Shown here: piece after piece, positions 26,096 to 34,354 of the stretch
Layout of the letters: each line of letters opens with the position of its first letter
How positions within the stretch are numbered: the first letter of the stretch is position 1
NCBI GenBank assembly: GCA_020354025.1
Contig: CP070638.1
Span: forward strand, 62,001 to 126,000
Direction: 5' to 3'
From: Fidelibacterota bacterium
GTDB lineage: Bacteria; Fidelibacterota; Marinisomatia; SCGC-AAA003-L08; TS1B11
Length of the DNA stretch: 64,000 bases
Notes under the pieces: model-generated
Told to the model about the DNA's origin: nothing
What the model saw: the letters and a program-made list of their open reading frames with translations, nothing else
Databases searched by the model: none
Program-made: the position numbers and the translations under genes

Positions 26096-29095
26096 TCAAT
26101 GGACTACTACCAGCTTCAGATAGGCCGTATTTGCCCCAGCCTGGATCTCTGCTACGTACGGGCCCGACGCCACCCGCTGCCCGTTATCATCTCGACCATC
26201 CCATTGTGCCACATAGCGTCCCCGGTACTGCGGCTCGGTATGCAACACCTTCACCTTCCTGCCCATAGCATCATACATCGTGATCACGACATCGGAATAC
26301 CTGGGGATGGTATATACGATATGCGTATAATCACTGAACGGATTAGGATAGTTTGGCCCGAACGAGAATGCCAATTCCTCCTCGCTCTCCGGCGCAACTC
26401 CGATCATCGATTCCAGCATCAGTGTGAGTGTATCACTGGAAGTAATGGCCCCTTCGCTGTCACGTGCCAATACTGTCCATCGGAAGATGCCTGTAGTATC
26501 CAGATGAGCAGTCACATCCGTGGAGAGACCCGCCGGGAGCTCCTTGAGTACCTGTTGTCCGGTGATGTCCAGGAGCTGCCAGGTATAGACAAGGTCATCG
26601 TCAGGATCGAGGTTGGGACTCGGGGCCCATTCGAAGGTAATCAGAGTATCGTTCCCGGTATAGCGCAGGCGCTCTTCCCATTCATGGCTATCAGGGCCGA
26701 TTCCCAGGAAAAGGCCTGGTGGATCATTTTCAGGGATCACGCTCACAGCAAAATCCCGGCTCGAGGCAGCTCCAGCCTGATCGGTAACTTTGAGCCTTAC
26801 AGCCAGCTTCCCGAACCAGTTAGCCCGAGGACGTACGACGGTGATGGGCCCTTCCCTTTCAAAGGTGAGGGGCAGAGAACCGCCGCCCACGCGCATAAAA
26901 CGGAGGATCAGATCCTCAAAGCTGTCGTCCACATCGTGTACATAGGGGCGCCAATCGACGTGTGCTGTGTCGTCTTCCATTAGGCGGAGACCGGGCAGAC
27001 GTCCCAGCGTAGGTGGATCATTCACCGCCAAAACGGTCACTTTGAATCTGTCGAAGACCACTGCGCTGGTATCGCTGGCATCCCGGGCGGACACCACGAA
27101 TGACCGGCTACCGTGCCAGTCGGGCGTAACCGCCAGCACCAGGTCATCCTCTCGCTTAACCAGGCTGACCGTATCGTCATTGGAAAGACTGTATATAGTA
27201 TATTGGGTGATAACCGTATCCCGGGTATGGTCAGGATCAATAAATATCTCGGACAGCCTCCCAATAACGGAGGGGGTGGCATCTTCAATAAGCACCATAT
27301 CGGGGAGCGGCGCTACCAACCGGGGCAGGTCATTGACGGGAGTGATGGCCAGCAGAAAAGTATCAGCTACTACCTGCTCCAGCTCATTAACTGCCTCTAC
27401 TATCACACTGCCGGTCCCGTGGTAATCTGGGCTTCCGGCCGCCCTCAGCCACCCGTCATCTTCCGCTTTAAGTTCCACATTTTCTCCGAACGGATTAGAG
27501 ATGCGATAGGATATTTGGTGGTTGGCATCAGCAAAGACTTTTGTTAGGTCAACCAGCGGATACCAGCCGGGAAAATCTTCCATCAGAGTGACAGCAGGGA
27601 TAGTATCTAGCCGCAGGAGTGGCTGGTCGAGTCCACTACCGCTCAGACTTACCCTGAATTCTTGTGGTTCATCGAGGACAGCGAAGTGTAGTATCGCGGT
27701 GTCGGAATAGTCCCGCATGTCGAAGGGACGGAAATAGAGCGGAATATCAAGATGTTCGCCGGGAGCAAGGCCGAAAACCAGTGGCGGCGTGGAAAATGCC
27801 GCTTCCCCTCTCTCAAGCTCCAGGGATATACTCAAGGGCACAGTGCCCTGGTTCGTCACGGCCAGGGATTGCATGGCGGTTTCCAGGACTGGTTGCAGGC
27901 CGAAGTTCACGTGGGCGGTGGAAGCGGTGAGGGGCAGGACCACCTCCGCTCTGACAGGCAGCATCAGATCCGGTAGCATTTTCGGTCCGTAGTCGCTCTC
28001 GGATCTAAACTGCTGAATGAAAGGGATCTCGGCCTGGAATAATCCGGCTCTGAGCGGCGAAAATACCAGGTCGATGTAGGCCGTATCTCCGGGGACCACT
28101 TCCAGATGAGGAGCTATTTCGATCCACTGCAAGGGGTCTTTTGTTACCCCATATTCTGTGAATTCCACTCCACCCCCGCCGACTTGCCGCCGGTCCAGGA
28201 TAACAGTCCGCTCCGATCTATTCCCTACTGCCATACGCTGGTGATAGCTGTTGCCGGCGATCACCGAACCGAAGGTCAATGTATCCTCCATAAGATAGGC
28301 CGCCTGTATTGCCTCGCCCTGCAATCCTATTACCATTAAGGCCCTCGCATTTCCCGCCCGGTAGGGTAGACTGATCCGGGAGTTGAATAGACCGGCCATT
28401 TCCGGGATCCAGGTAACAGTAAGCGTTACAGAGGTCTCTCCCACTAAAATTTGTGGCAGTGGCGATAGCTTCACACCGACAGGTATCACCGGTGGCACTG
28501 TAAAAGTGATTGGGCGGGTACCCGTATTATGCAGCTTGACTTGGGTGGTATTTTCCGCACCTACGAAGCTGTGGAGCAAGACAGCGGTTGGCGGCGCAGC
28601 AATCAGCGGTGACTTGGGTGTCGCCATCAGTGTTATGGTCAAGATCTCAGCCAGATTGAATTCCGGCGACTGCCAATGGATATCCAACTCAATCTCGTGG
28701 GTATCCAGGTCGACCTGGGTATAGGTCACAGGAAAGCGTATAAACTGACCTGGGCTCAGTGTCTGGAGCGGGAGGATTACCTGCACAATCCTTTCAGGGA
28801 ATATCAGTGAATCTAGGGTGATCACTCCCTCACCCAAGTTGACCAAGTCCATGAAAAGGGTACGCGACTCATCCGGTAATAGCTCCTCGAAAAACAGTTT
28901 GTCAGTGCTGGGACTGAGTTCTGGCTTAGGCACAGCAATGGCAGATCGCTCCAGGGAATCCAGGTCGGTGGTATCCTCCTGCGGTGTGTAGCGCACACCG
29001 ACCTCACTAGCGATGCTTGTCGGATGGGCTAGACCTGCGGCCAGTATGAGTACAAACGCCGTCAATCGGTGCCATGGAACCGTTGGTTGAGTCAT
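26096..29095 (-). CDS. large surface protein with ASH/choice-of-anchor-D and cadherin-like repeats and C-terminal FlgD-like sorting domain
   Basis: A 999-residue exported protein (signal peptide about 1-30). Residues 50-480 are repeated Ig-like blocks of the ASPM-SPD-2-Hydin type, for example 'GEGVITLDSLIFPE' and 'GTVPLSISLELERGEAAFS'. Residues about 500-840 hold several cadherin-like modules marked by 'NDLPRLVAPLPDM', 'NDPPTLGRLPGL' and 'NDPPGLFLG'. The C-terminal 90 residues carry 'NYPNPF' and 'VYTIPRYSDVVITMYDAMGRKVKVL', the FlgD-like/T9SS-type A sorting domain. It is probably delivered to the cell surface. It is on the same strand as, and upstream of, the caspase operon, separated by an operator-bearing gap. 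Confidence 0.85.
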   Translation of the reverse strand: MTQPTVPWHRLTAFVLILAAGLAHPTSIASEVGVRYTPQEDTTDLDSLERSAIAVPKPELSPSTDKLFFEELLPDESRTLFMDLVNLGEGVITLDSLIFPERIVQVILPLQTLSPGQFIRFPVTYTQVDLDTHEIELDIHWQSPEFNLAEILTITLMATPKSPLIAAPPTAVLLHSFVGAENTTQVKLHNTGTRPITFTVPPVIPVGVKLSPLPQILVGETSVTLTVTWIPEMAGLFNSRISLPYRAGNARALMVIGLQGEAIQAAYLMEDTLTFGSVIAGNSYHQRMAVGNRSERTVILDRRQVGGGGVEFTEYGVTKDPLQWIEIAPHLEVVPGDTAYIDLVFSPLRAGLFQAEIPFIQQFRSESDYGPKMLPDLMLPVRAEVVLPLTASTAHVNFGLQPVLETAMQSLAVTNQGTVPLSISLELERGEAAFSTPPLVFGLAPGEHLDIPLYFRPFDMRDYSDTAILHFAVLDEPQEFRVSLSGSGLDQPLLRLDTIPAVTLMEDFPGWYPLVDLTKVFADANHQISYRISNPFGENVELKAEDDGWLRAAGSPDYHGTGSVIVEAVNELEQVVADTFLLAITPVNDLPRLVAPLPDMVLIEDATPSVIGRLSEIFIDPDHTRDTVITQYTIYSLSNDDTVSLVKREDDLVLAVTPDWHGSRSFVVSARDASDTSAVVFDRFKVTVLAVNDPPTLGRLPGLRLMEDDTAHVDWRPYVHDVDDSFEDLILRFMRVGGGSLPLTFEREGPITVVRPRANWFGKLAVRLKVTDQAGAASSRDFAVSVIPENDPPGLFLGIGPDSHEWEERLRYTGNDTLITFEWAPSPNLDPDDDLVYTWQLLDITGQQVLKELPAGLSTDVTAHLDTTGIFRWTVLARDSEGAITSSDTLTLMLESMIGVAPESEEELAFSFGPNYPNPFSDYTHIVYTIPRYSDVVITMYDAMGRKVKVLHTEPQYRGRYVAQWDGRDDNGQRVASGPYVAEIQAGANTAYLKLVVVH

Positions 29096-29294
29096 AACAG
29101 CAAAATTTACAGCCTCCCGGTGAAGGAATCACTTGAAGGGATTGTCAGGTAGCAACTGAATTCTATCGAAACCGGTCCTGTGTCCAGGTCTTGCAGCCCC
29201 TCATCTAAGTTGCCTTTCCGGCTGTGTTATAGGGAATGATCAAGCGGACGGGCAGTAAACAGAAAAAGCGCTGATTGGCCCGAAAAGTTTTTGA

Positions 29295-29975
29295 TCACCT
29301 TCTCAGCCTTCTCTGTACAGCCTCGCTCTCGAGCTCCCTGATGGCGTCCGAAGCGATCCAGCGAGCAGACTTGGAATCAATCCGCTGGATTTCCCTAGCA
29401 GTTTTCAATGCAGCCCGGTTCAATTTCGGATTCCTTTTTCCAATGTGCCTGAGCGCCCAGCTGACAGCTTTCTTCACGTAGTTGCGTTCGTCGGTAGTTC
29501 CTTGTATTATCACCGAAAACAGCTCGATGAATTCTTCGTCTTTCGCTTCTTTGTCGTGCCATGCCAGGCAGGCTATCAGCGCGAAAGCAGCCCTTTTAAT
29601 GAACTCCTCTTCCCGCTCAGACCAATCGCTGATTTTCTTCCAGGCCAGGGGAGTCTTATCAAAAAGGTTCATGCAGACCTGGTCGCATACGTCCCAAGAA
29701 TTAAAGTCTTTTACCCAATCCTCCATCTGATCTTCTGTCAGCTTATTGGGCTCGCCGATCATCGCTGCCAAGATCCTGGCTTCAGGGATCCCACTCTTCC
29801 ATAGCTCAAGCGCAAGCTGGTGGTCCTTCCCCGATTCTTTCGCTATCTTCCGCATATCGGGGACCGATACTCCCAGCCTTCGTTCAGCTGTCATACCATA
29901 TCGGGCCATCCCTGCCACCCGATCGGGTTTGGCCTGGGCTTTCAGTTTCTCCAGGATCTCTCTTGGGGTAGTCAT
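29295..29975 (-). CDS. AlkD-like DNA alkylation repair protein
   Basis: A 226-residue all-helical protein with HEAT-like repeats: 'GMARYGMTAERRLGVSVPDMRKIAKE', 'LALELWKSGIPEARILAAMIGEP', 'WVKDFNSWDVCDQVCMNLF', 'AFALIACLAWHD', 'YVKKAVSWALRHIGKRNPKL'. These match the DNA alkylation repair (AlkC/AlkD) family, in which AlkD removes positively charged N3/N7-alkylated bases. The WDxCD and KKAxxWALRxIGKR signatures are typical of the AlkD branch. It stands alone. Confidence 0.88.
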   Translation of the reverse strand: MTTPREILEKLKAQAKPDRVAGMARYGMTAERRLGVSVPDMRKIAKESGKDHQLALELWKSGIPEARILAAMIGEPNKLTEDQMEDWVKDFNSWDVCDQVCMNLFDKTPLAWKKISDWSEREEEFIKRAAFALIACLAWHDKEAKDEEFIELFSVIIQGTTDERNYVKKAVSWALRHIGKRNPKLNRAALKTAREIQRIDSKSARWIASDAIRELESEAVQRRLRR

Positions 29976-30351
29976 ATTCGCATCTCCCTGATCTGGATTA
30001 TTTATCCTTCATTAATCCAGTCCGTGTTGATCCAGGGATTGTTGAACAGCTCATGCGCCGGTCTAGAAGATTTCCCGTATTTGCCGGATAGAGCACGATG
30101 TCTCATGGTATTATGCCCTGAAAATAGTCCTAAGCTTGTCGAAGGATGGCTCGTCGAAAGACGGCCAGTCTGTCAGTAGTGTTTGCGGGCGATTTTCCTA
30201 TGAACCCTAGATAAGGTGGAAGTGGATAAAAACCGTATAGAACCACATTATTACACCAATTGGGTATATACATGTTGTGAGCAGAACGGCCCGAACGTCG
30301 GTACAAAAAGCTTGGCACGGATGGCGCTGAACAAGTTGTCAAAATATTATG
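29976..30351. other. intergenic region without a gene
   Basis: A 376-base gap. The only frame longer than 60 codons (30130-30342, minus) lacks a ribosome binding site and has unconvincing composition. The gap contains a REP-like half element at 30127-30147 (GTCCTAAGCTTGTCGAAGGAT), followed by CTCGTCGAAAG. Nothing else is recognisable. Confidence 0.4.
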
Positions 30352-31134
30352 CTATTCTCCCTTCTCAATAATTTTCACTACAATATCTTCATCGACCAGC
30401 TGCTTGAATATCTCCACTTGATCCGTTCCTATTTCGTAGTGCATTGGAACGGCAATCAGAGGTCTAATAGCATTGATTGCATCTGCTGCCTGTTCCGTTT
30501 CCATTGTAAGTGAACCGCCATCGATAGGAACCAAAGCGACTGTAATGTCCTTGATACTATTCATCTCAGGAATAAAATCTGTATCTCCCGCGTGATAAAT
30601 CCTCACATCGTTTATAGTAAGAATGTAACCAACGTTCATGTGTGATTTGGGATGGGCTGTTAACCATAAAAATGCGGTCTTTGTATTATACGCTGCTACA
30701 GCCTCGCACTGAATGTCTCCAAGATCAAGCACATCGCCGGGCTTTACTTCCTTAACTGTATAACCGGAAAGCCTTTTAACAGCCTTTTTCGGGCATACAA
30801 TAAGAGTTTCCTTCTTTGTTATCTTCTCTATGTCTGACGTGGACAAGTGGTCACTATTGGAATGGGTTATGAATATATAATCAGCAGGTTTTACATCTTC
30901 AATCACAAGCGGATCTATATAGATGACCTTTCCCTGTGCTTCTATCCTGAAGCTGGCAGGAAAAAAATCTGTATTAAGAATATTAACTGCTCCCGAAGGT
31001 GTAAGGATAACGTCAGTAGACAACTTAATACTCTGTGGAACATGAGCTCTCTTATCACTTCGAGTAACATTAATCAATGCACAATCCTGCAGGACAAGCA
31101 CTATGGAAGCGAAGAACAATAGACTTTTTTTCAT
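30352..31134 (-). CDS. MBL-fold metallo-hydrolase, exported, with altered metal motif
   Basis: A 260-residue protein with an N-terminal hydrophobic segment (residues 1-18) and a metallo-beta-lactamase fold of the UlaG/L-ascorbate-lactonase-like type: 'VIYIDPLVI', 'ADYIFITHSNSDHLS', 'VGYILTINDVRIYHAGDTDF', 'VALVPIDGG', 'AVPMHYE'. The first metal box is H91-S-N93-S-D95-H96; the canonical second histidine is Asn. The other boxes are intact. The coding sequence is AT-rich and uses many ATA and AAA codons compared with its neighbours, which suggests recent acquisition. The ATG is preceded by AAGGAG at proper spacing. Confidence 0.85.
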   Translation of the reverse strand: MKKSLLFFASIVLVLQDCALINVTRSDKRAHVPQSIKLSTDVILTPSGAVNILNTDFFPASFRIEAQGKVIYIDPLVIEDVKPADYIFITHSNSDHLSTSDIEKITKKETLIVCPKKAVKRLSGYTVKEVKPGDVLDLGDIQCEAVAAYNTKTAFLWLTAHPKSHMNVGYILTINDVRIYHAGDTDFIPEMNSIKDITVALVPIDGGSLTMETEQAADAINAIRPLIAVPMHYEIGTDQVEIFKQLVDEDIVVKIIEKGE

Positions 31135-31625
31135 TTAAAACTCCTTGCTTAATGATTCATGAATTCAACTCGTAGATGCAGCATTGGGTTTGACTCCGAA
31201 GAATACCTCATCAGGTGTTTAAAACGAAGGCAACAGTACTTCCTGGATGACACTTAAGTTGCGCTTGAACTCTGGGGCAGACCTTACGTATACCGACGCG
31301 TAGTACTGATTGGGCAGCAATACCTGACCGCAAGTTAGAGATGGGTGTGGTCTCGTCATGCATTGTTTCTTGCTAACCTTAACGAAAGCGGTCTTCTGAT
31401 GGTTTCAGGGTAATGGTTTGGCGGAAGACACGGATTTTTCTGGCAGCATTGGCAAGTATTCGCCATGCGCCTGTTTGATTCCGTAGTCGATTTGCACTCC
31501 GCGAAAGACTTGATATGGATTTATTGCTGTCATGCCTCGCAAGTATAATCTGAAATCCTTTTATCAGGTCTGACGAAAAGCAATGTCCTTGATTAGCCGG
31601 AGCATTCTTCGCCAGACGGGCTGCC
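31135..31625. other. 491-base region with decayed coding remnants
   Basis: No intact gene. On the minus strand a frame at about 31226-31380 reads a protein-like C-terminus ending 'RNLSVIQEVLLPSF', and another at about 31148-31214 reads 'TPDEVFFGVKPNAAS', which resembles the conserved end of IS-type transposases. These sit in different frames and are interrupted by stops, so they look like relics of an insertion element or another lost gene beside the AT-rich MBL gene. Confidence 0.35.
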
Positions 31626-32816
31626 CTAATCCTCCTCCTCATACAGCCGCCTGTAAAGCTCCCGCTCCGCTTTGGTCAGCTCCTGTCCCCGGCGGCGCTT
31701 GACAATCGCTATGGTCTTCAGGCATTTATCCAGATCGTACCTCTCCCGGCCGTCGCCGCCCCAGGCAAAGGAAGGTATCACCTTAGGCGTGACAACGCTG
31801 CCGAAGACGTTGGCGGCCACTCCCACGCGGGTGCCGGTATAGAACTGGATGCCGATGGCGGTCTTGGTGTGGTCACCAATGAAACAACCGATGAAAGTCT
31901 CCCCGGTGTTCACCGTCTTCCCGTTGACCGACACCTTCACCGCCCCATAGTTGTTCTTAAGATCGCTGTTGGAGGTGCCGGCCCCCAGATTGATCCACGA
32001 GCCGAGGTAGGCATGCCCCAGGAAGCCAGTGTGCTGCTTGTTGCTATAGCCCTGGATGATAGTACCTTCTATTTGCCCCATCACGTGACAATAGGGTCCC
32101 AGGATTACCTCGTTCAGAAACGAGAAAGGCCATACCTTGCACTTTTGGCCGATATAGCTGGGTCCGGTAATAACCGAGTGGGAGTTTACCGTAGTACCAT
32201 CATCGATCCAGATGGGACCATCGCGCGTGTCAAGGAGAACGAAGGGATCTATGGTCACATCTTTCCCCAAATAGACACTGCTGTCGCCTGCCACTTGTAC
32301 TCCTTTGGGATAGGCAGTGCTCACGGAATCCCGGCACCACCTGTTAAAATCGGCGGTGATCTGGTCTGCGTTGGTCAGCAGGTGGTCCCATAGGTAGCGC
32401 ATGAGCCTGGGGCCCTTGGTCTGTGGTGAGAAACCAGGATTGGTGCCGGCTTTTAGATGGGAGTAAAATTCCCTTGACAGTTCGGCAGTGAGATTCCCCC
32501 CGGTGATGCGGTCATCAGCGCCGACAAAGCCCTGGGTCACAAGGAGCTGTTCCCATGCGGCATCGTCCCACAGGGCTGCGCCGTTAAGCCACAGACCGGC
32601 TTCTACCTGTTTCGGATTGACGGATAGATCGGGGTAGCACTCCTGCATCCTAGCAGCTAGTCCAGGACGTACCACCAGGGTCAGGGGCTGGTTGCCTACT
32701 ACCCGGCGAATGCGTTCCAGGTGAGTGAGGGCCCCACAACGCAGATCGAAGGTACCCCGTGTGAGGGTTAATGGCTCCAGGTCCAAGGCATAATGGTCTT
32801 CAAAAACGTAAATCAT
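31626..32816 (-). CDS. GlmU-like sugar nucleotidyltransferase with left-handed beta-helix
   Basis: A 396-residue protein of the GlmU-related family common in Bacteroidetes-type genomes. The N-terminus 'MIYVFEDHYALDLEPLTLTRGTFDLRCGALTHLERI' matches the noncanonical nucleotidyltransferase start, and the C-terminal half has hexapeptide repeats (for example 'IGQKCKVWPFSFLNEVILGPYCHVMGQIEGTIIQGYSNKQHTGFLGHAYLGSWINLGAGTSNSDLKNNYG'). It probably transfers a nucleotide to, or acetylates, a hexosamine phosphate. A 50-codon longer frame exists upstream, but it overlaps the next gene; the ATG at 32816 opens the conserved start. Which activity remains is not certain. Confidence 0.8.
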   Translation of the reverse strand: MIYVFEDHYALDLEPLTLTRGTFDLRCGALTHLERIRRVVGNQPLTLVVRPGLAARMQECYPDLSVNPKQVEAGLWLNGAALWDDAAWEQLLVTQGFVGADDRITGGNLTAELSREFYSHLKAGTNPGFSPQTKGPRLMRYLWDHLLTNADQITADFNRWCRDSVSTAYPKGVQVAGDSSVYLGKDVTIDPFVLLDTRDGPIWIDDGTTVNSHSVITGPSYIGQKCKVWPFSFLNEVILGPYCHVMGQIEGTIIQGYSNKQHTGFLGHAYLGSWINLGAGTSNSDLKNNYGAVKVSVNGKTVNTGETFIGCFIGDHTKTAIGIQFYTGTRVGVAANVFGSVVTPKVIPSFAWGGDGRERYDLDKCLKTIAIVKRRRGQELTKAERELYRRLYEEED

Positions 32817-32838
32817 TTTTCCGATGGATAGACGCTGC

Positions 32839-33396
32839 TCATGGTTGACTTTCGCGGCCGTTATCCGTGAAGCCGATGTTACAGAGCGATAGTATTTGCT
32901 CATAGGCTCCCTCAAGGCCGCCCTCAAAGTCGGAGTGAATTTGAATATTGTAAAGGTCATCGGCATAGGGACCGGTAAATCCGATCCGCCGAGGTGTCCT
33001 GATCACGCTCATCACCCGGGCCATTTGAAAGTTCAACTCTGGCTCCAGGTTAATCACGGCATCGAATGACCGATCGCGGAAACGGGCTAGCATGACGTCC
33101 ATCAGAATCCTGGATGGTCTGTCAGGAGTCATGGGAAAGTAGAAAGTCGACCGGATCGGGCCGGCTATTTGATCTCGATAAGTGCTGGCGACAGCTAGCT
33201 GGATAGGATTATCCGGGAGGTGTCTTTTCAGACGCTGAAACACATAGCGGCTTTCGGCTAACCACTCCTTTTTGATGGGAAACAGAAAGAGAAGTCTTTG
33301 AGGCCGTGGCTCCAACGGGGAGAAAATAACTTCCTGTGGCGGGGCCGTTATGTAGTGAAAGGTCTTATATATTCGCAGCCGTGTAATCGCTTTCAT
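32839..33396 (-). CDS. glycosyltransferase-9-like/DUF6913-like protein of unknown function
   Basis: A 185-residue protein with one Rossmann-like half: 'QRLLFLFPIKKEWLAESRYVFQRLKRHLPDN', then 'FDAVINLEPELNFQMARVMSVIRTPRRIGFTGPYADDLYNIQI'. This resembles the N-terminal half of heptosyltransferases (GT9) and the DUF6913-type proteins of Bacteroidetes; a C-terminal nucleotide-sugar domain is missing. It ends 22 bases upstream of the GlmU-like gene and shares its strand with the chorismate mutase, suggesting a short operon. The assignment is by pattern only. Confidence 0.5.
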   Translation of the reverse strand: MKAITRLRIYKTFHYITAPPQEVIFSPLEPRPQRLLFLFPIKKEWLAESRYVFQRLKRHLPDNPIQLAVASTYRDQIAGPIRSTFYFPMTPDRPSRILMDVMLARFRDRSFDAVINLEPELNFQMARVMSVIRTPRRIGFTGPYADDLYNIQIHSDFEGGLEGAYEQILSLCNIGFTDNGRESQP

Positions 33397-33556
33397 ACCT
33401 TGAGTAACTCGATATAGTATATAAATTACCCTCGAAGAAGCATTATTGTCAGCCTAAAACCGCGGCTCGTGTGTCGGATCCCGGAGGGATAGATCGCGGC
33501 TGTTTTCGGCCGTTAGCTGCTGGCCTTATAAACAGGTCTCAACCAACCGCGAGTGT

Positions 33557-33850
33557 TCATTCTTCCTCCTGGCCGGATTGCAGGTCGCGGGAAATCCGAA
33601 GGATCACCGACGCCAGTTCCTCCACGTGCCATGGCTCCAGTACACCAGCGGAGAACTCTTTCAGTTTGACCTTAAGCAGGGCTTCGCGCACAGGATCGCT
33701 GATGGGCAGCCCCTGAGCGCGCTTCATGCCACCGATATCCCGGACAACAGCCATTCGCTGGGCGAGGAGTGAGAATAGCTGCCGGTCAAGATCATCTATC
33801 TCCCGGCGTAGGACTTCGAGGGATTTCTCTGGGGCTGTTTCCTTTTCCAT
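33557..33850 (-). CDS. chorismate mutase, AroQ type
   Basis: A 97-residue all-helical protein of the AroQ class, which converts chorismate to prephenate for phenylalanine and tyrosine synthesis. The helix 'EKSLEVLRREIDDLDRQLFSLLAQRMAVVRDIGGMKRAQGLPISDPVRE' contains the usual Arg/Lys pattern (LRREID, RMAVVRDIG-K, PVRE). No signal peptide is present, so it is cytoplasmic. It is a free-standing domain with no fused dehydratase. Confidence 0.88.
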   Translation of the reverse strand: MEKETAPEKSLEVLRREIDDLDRQLFSLLAQRMAVVRDIGGMKRAQGLPISDPVREALLKVKLKEFSAGVLEPWHVEELASVILRISRDLQSGQEEE

Positions 33851-34354
33851 AGCTTAAAACCAGAACTCCCGCTCTACTGACTAGGTAGCGATGCAAGGTA
33901 GCTACATAGCCCTCACTTCACATTCCAAGGTTACAAGTCCCGGCGACGGAAGTAAAAGGATAAACCGAGTCTATTTGCTTCATGAGGAAAGTAGTCAGCA
34001 GCCAGCAATCAACCGTCATGTAAGAATAAGAAAACCACCGAATCCGCGGAGAAAAAATATCTCGAAATACGATGTGTATTGTGCCGCTTCGATAAAGGTT
34101 CAGGATAGGCATCCGGGGACGCCAATAAAGAGGAGCGGATCATCTTTCTCAATGTGTCAGTGACGGATACACACGGGAGTGCTATCGTGTTCTAAGATTT
34201 CTTAATAAGTATATATAGAGTTCCAAGTCTATTATTGCTTTATTTGGGACAAGTTCTTAAACTCGCGCCTTATTAAGCCTACTTCGGGGTACGACTGACG
34301 TCCCGGTAGTGCCACCACGATTCACTGCTGTTCTAAAATCAAGGAGAAGAATAC
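33851..34354. other. 504-base AT-rich intergenic region
   Basis: Nothing convincing is encoded. A plus-strand frame at 33891-34163 lacks a ribosome binding site and reads as random, basic sequence. The right end holds a clear AAGGAGAAG site (about 34341-34349) for the next gene. The region is AT-richer than its surroundings. Confidence 0.35.

Noticed and set aside
30130-30342. 70-codon minus-strand frame between AlkD and the MBL gene
   Set aside because: Mixed composition, contains repeat-like DNA and has no upstream site.
31379-31642. 87-codon minus-strand frame overlapping the GlmU-like gene end
   Set aside because: Overlaps a better-supported gene, basic random-looking sequence and no ribosome binding site.
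33891-34163. 90-codon plus-strand frame in the AT-rich gap
   Set aside because: No ribosome binding site, no family pattern, overlaps nothing that supports it.
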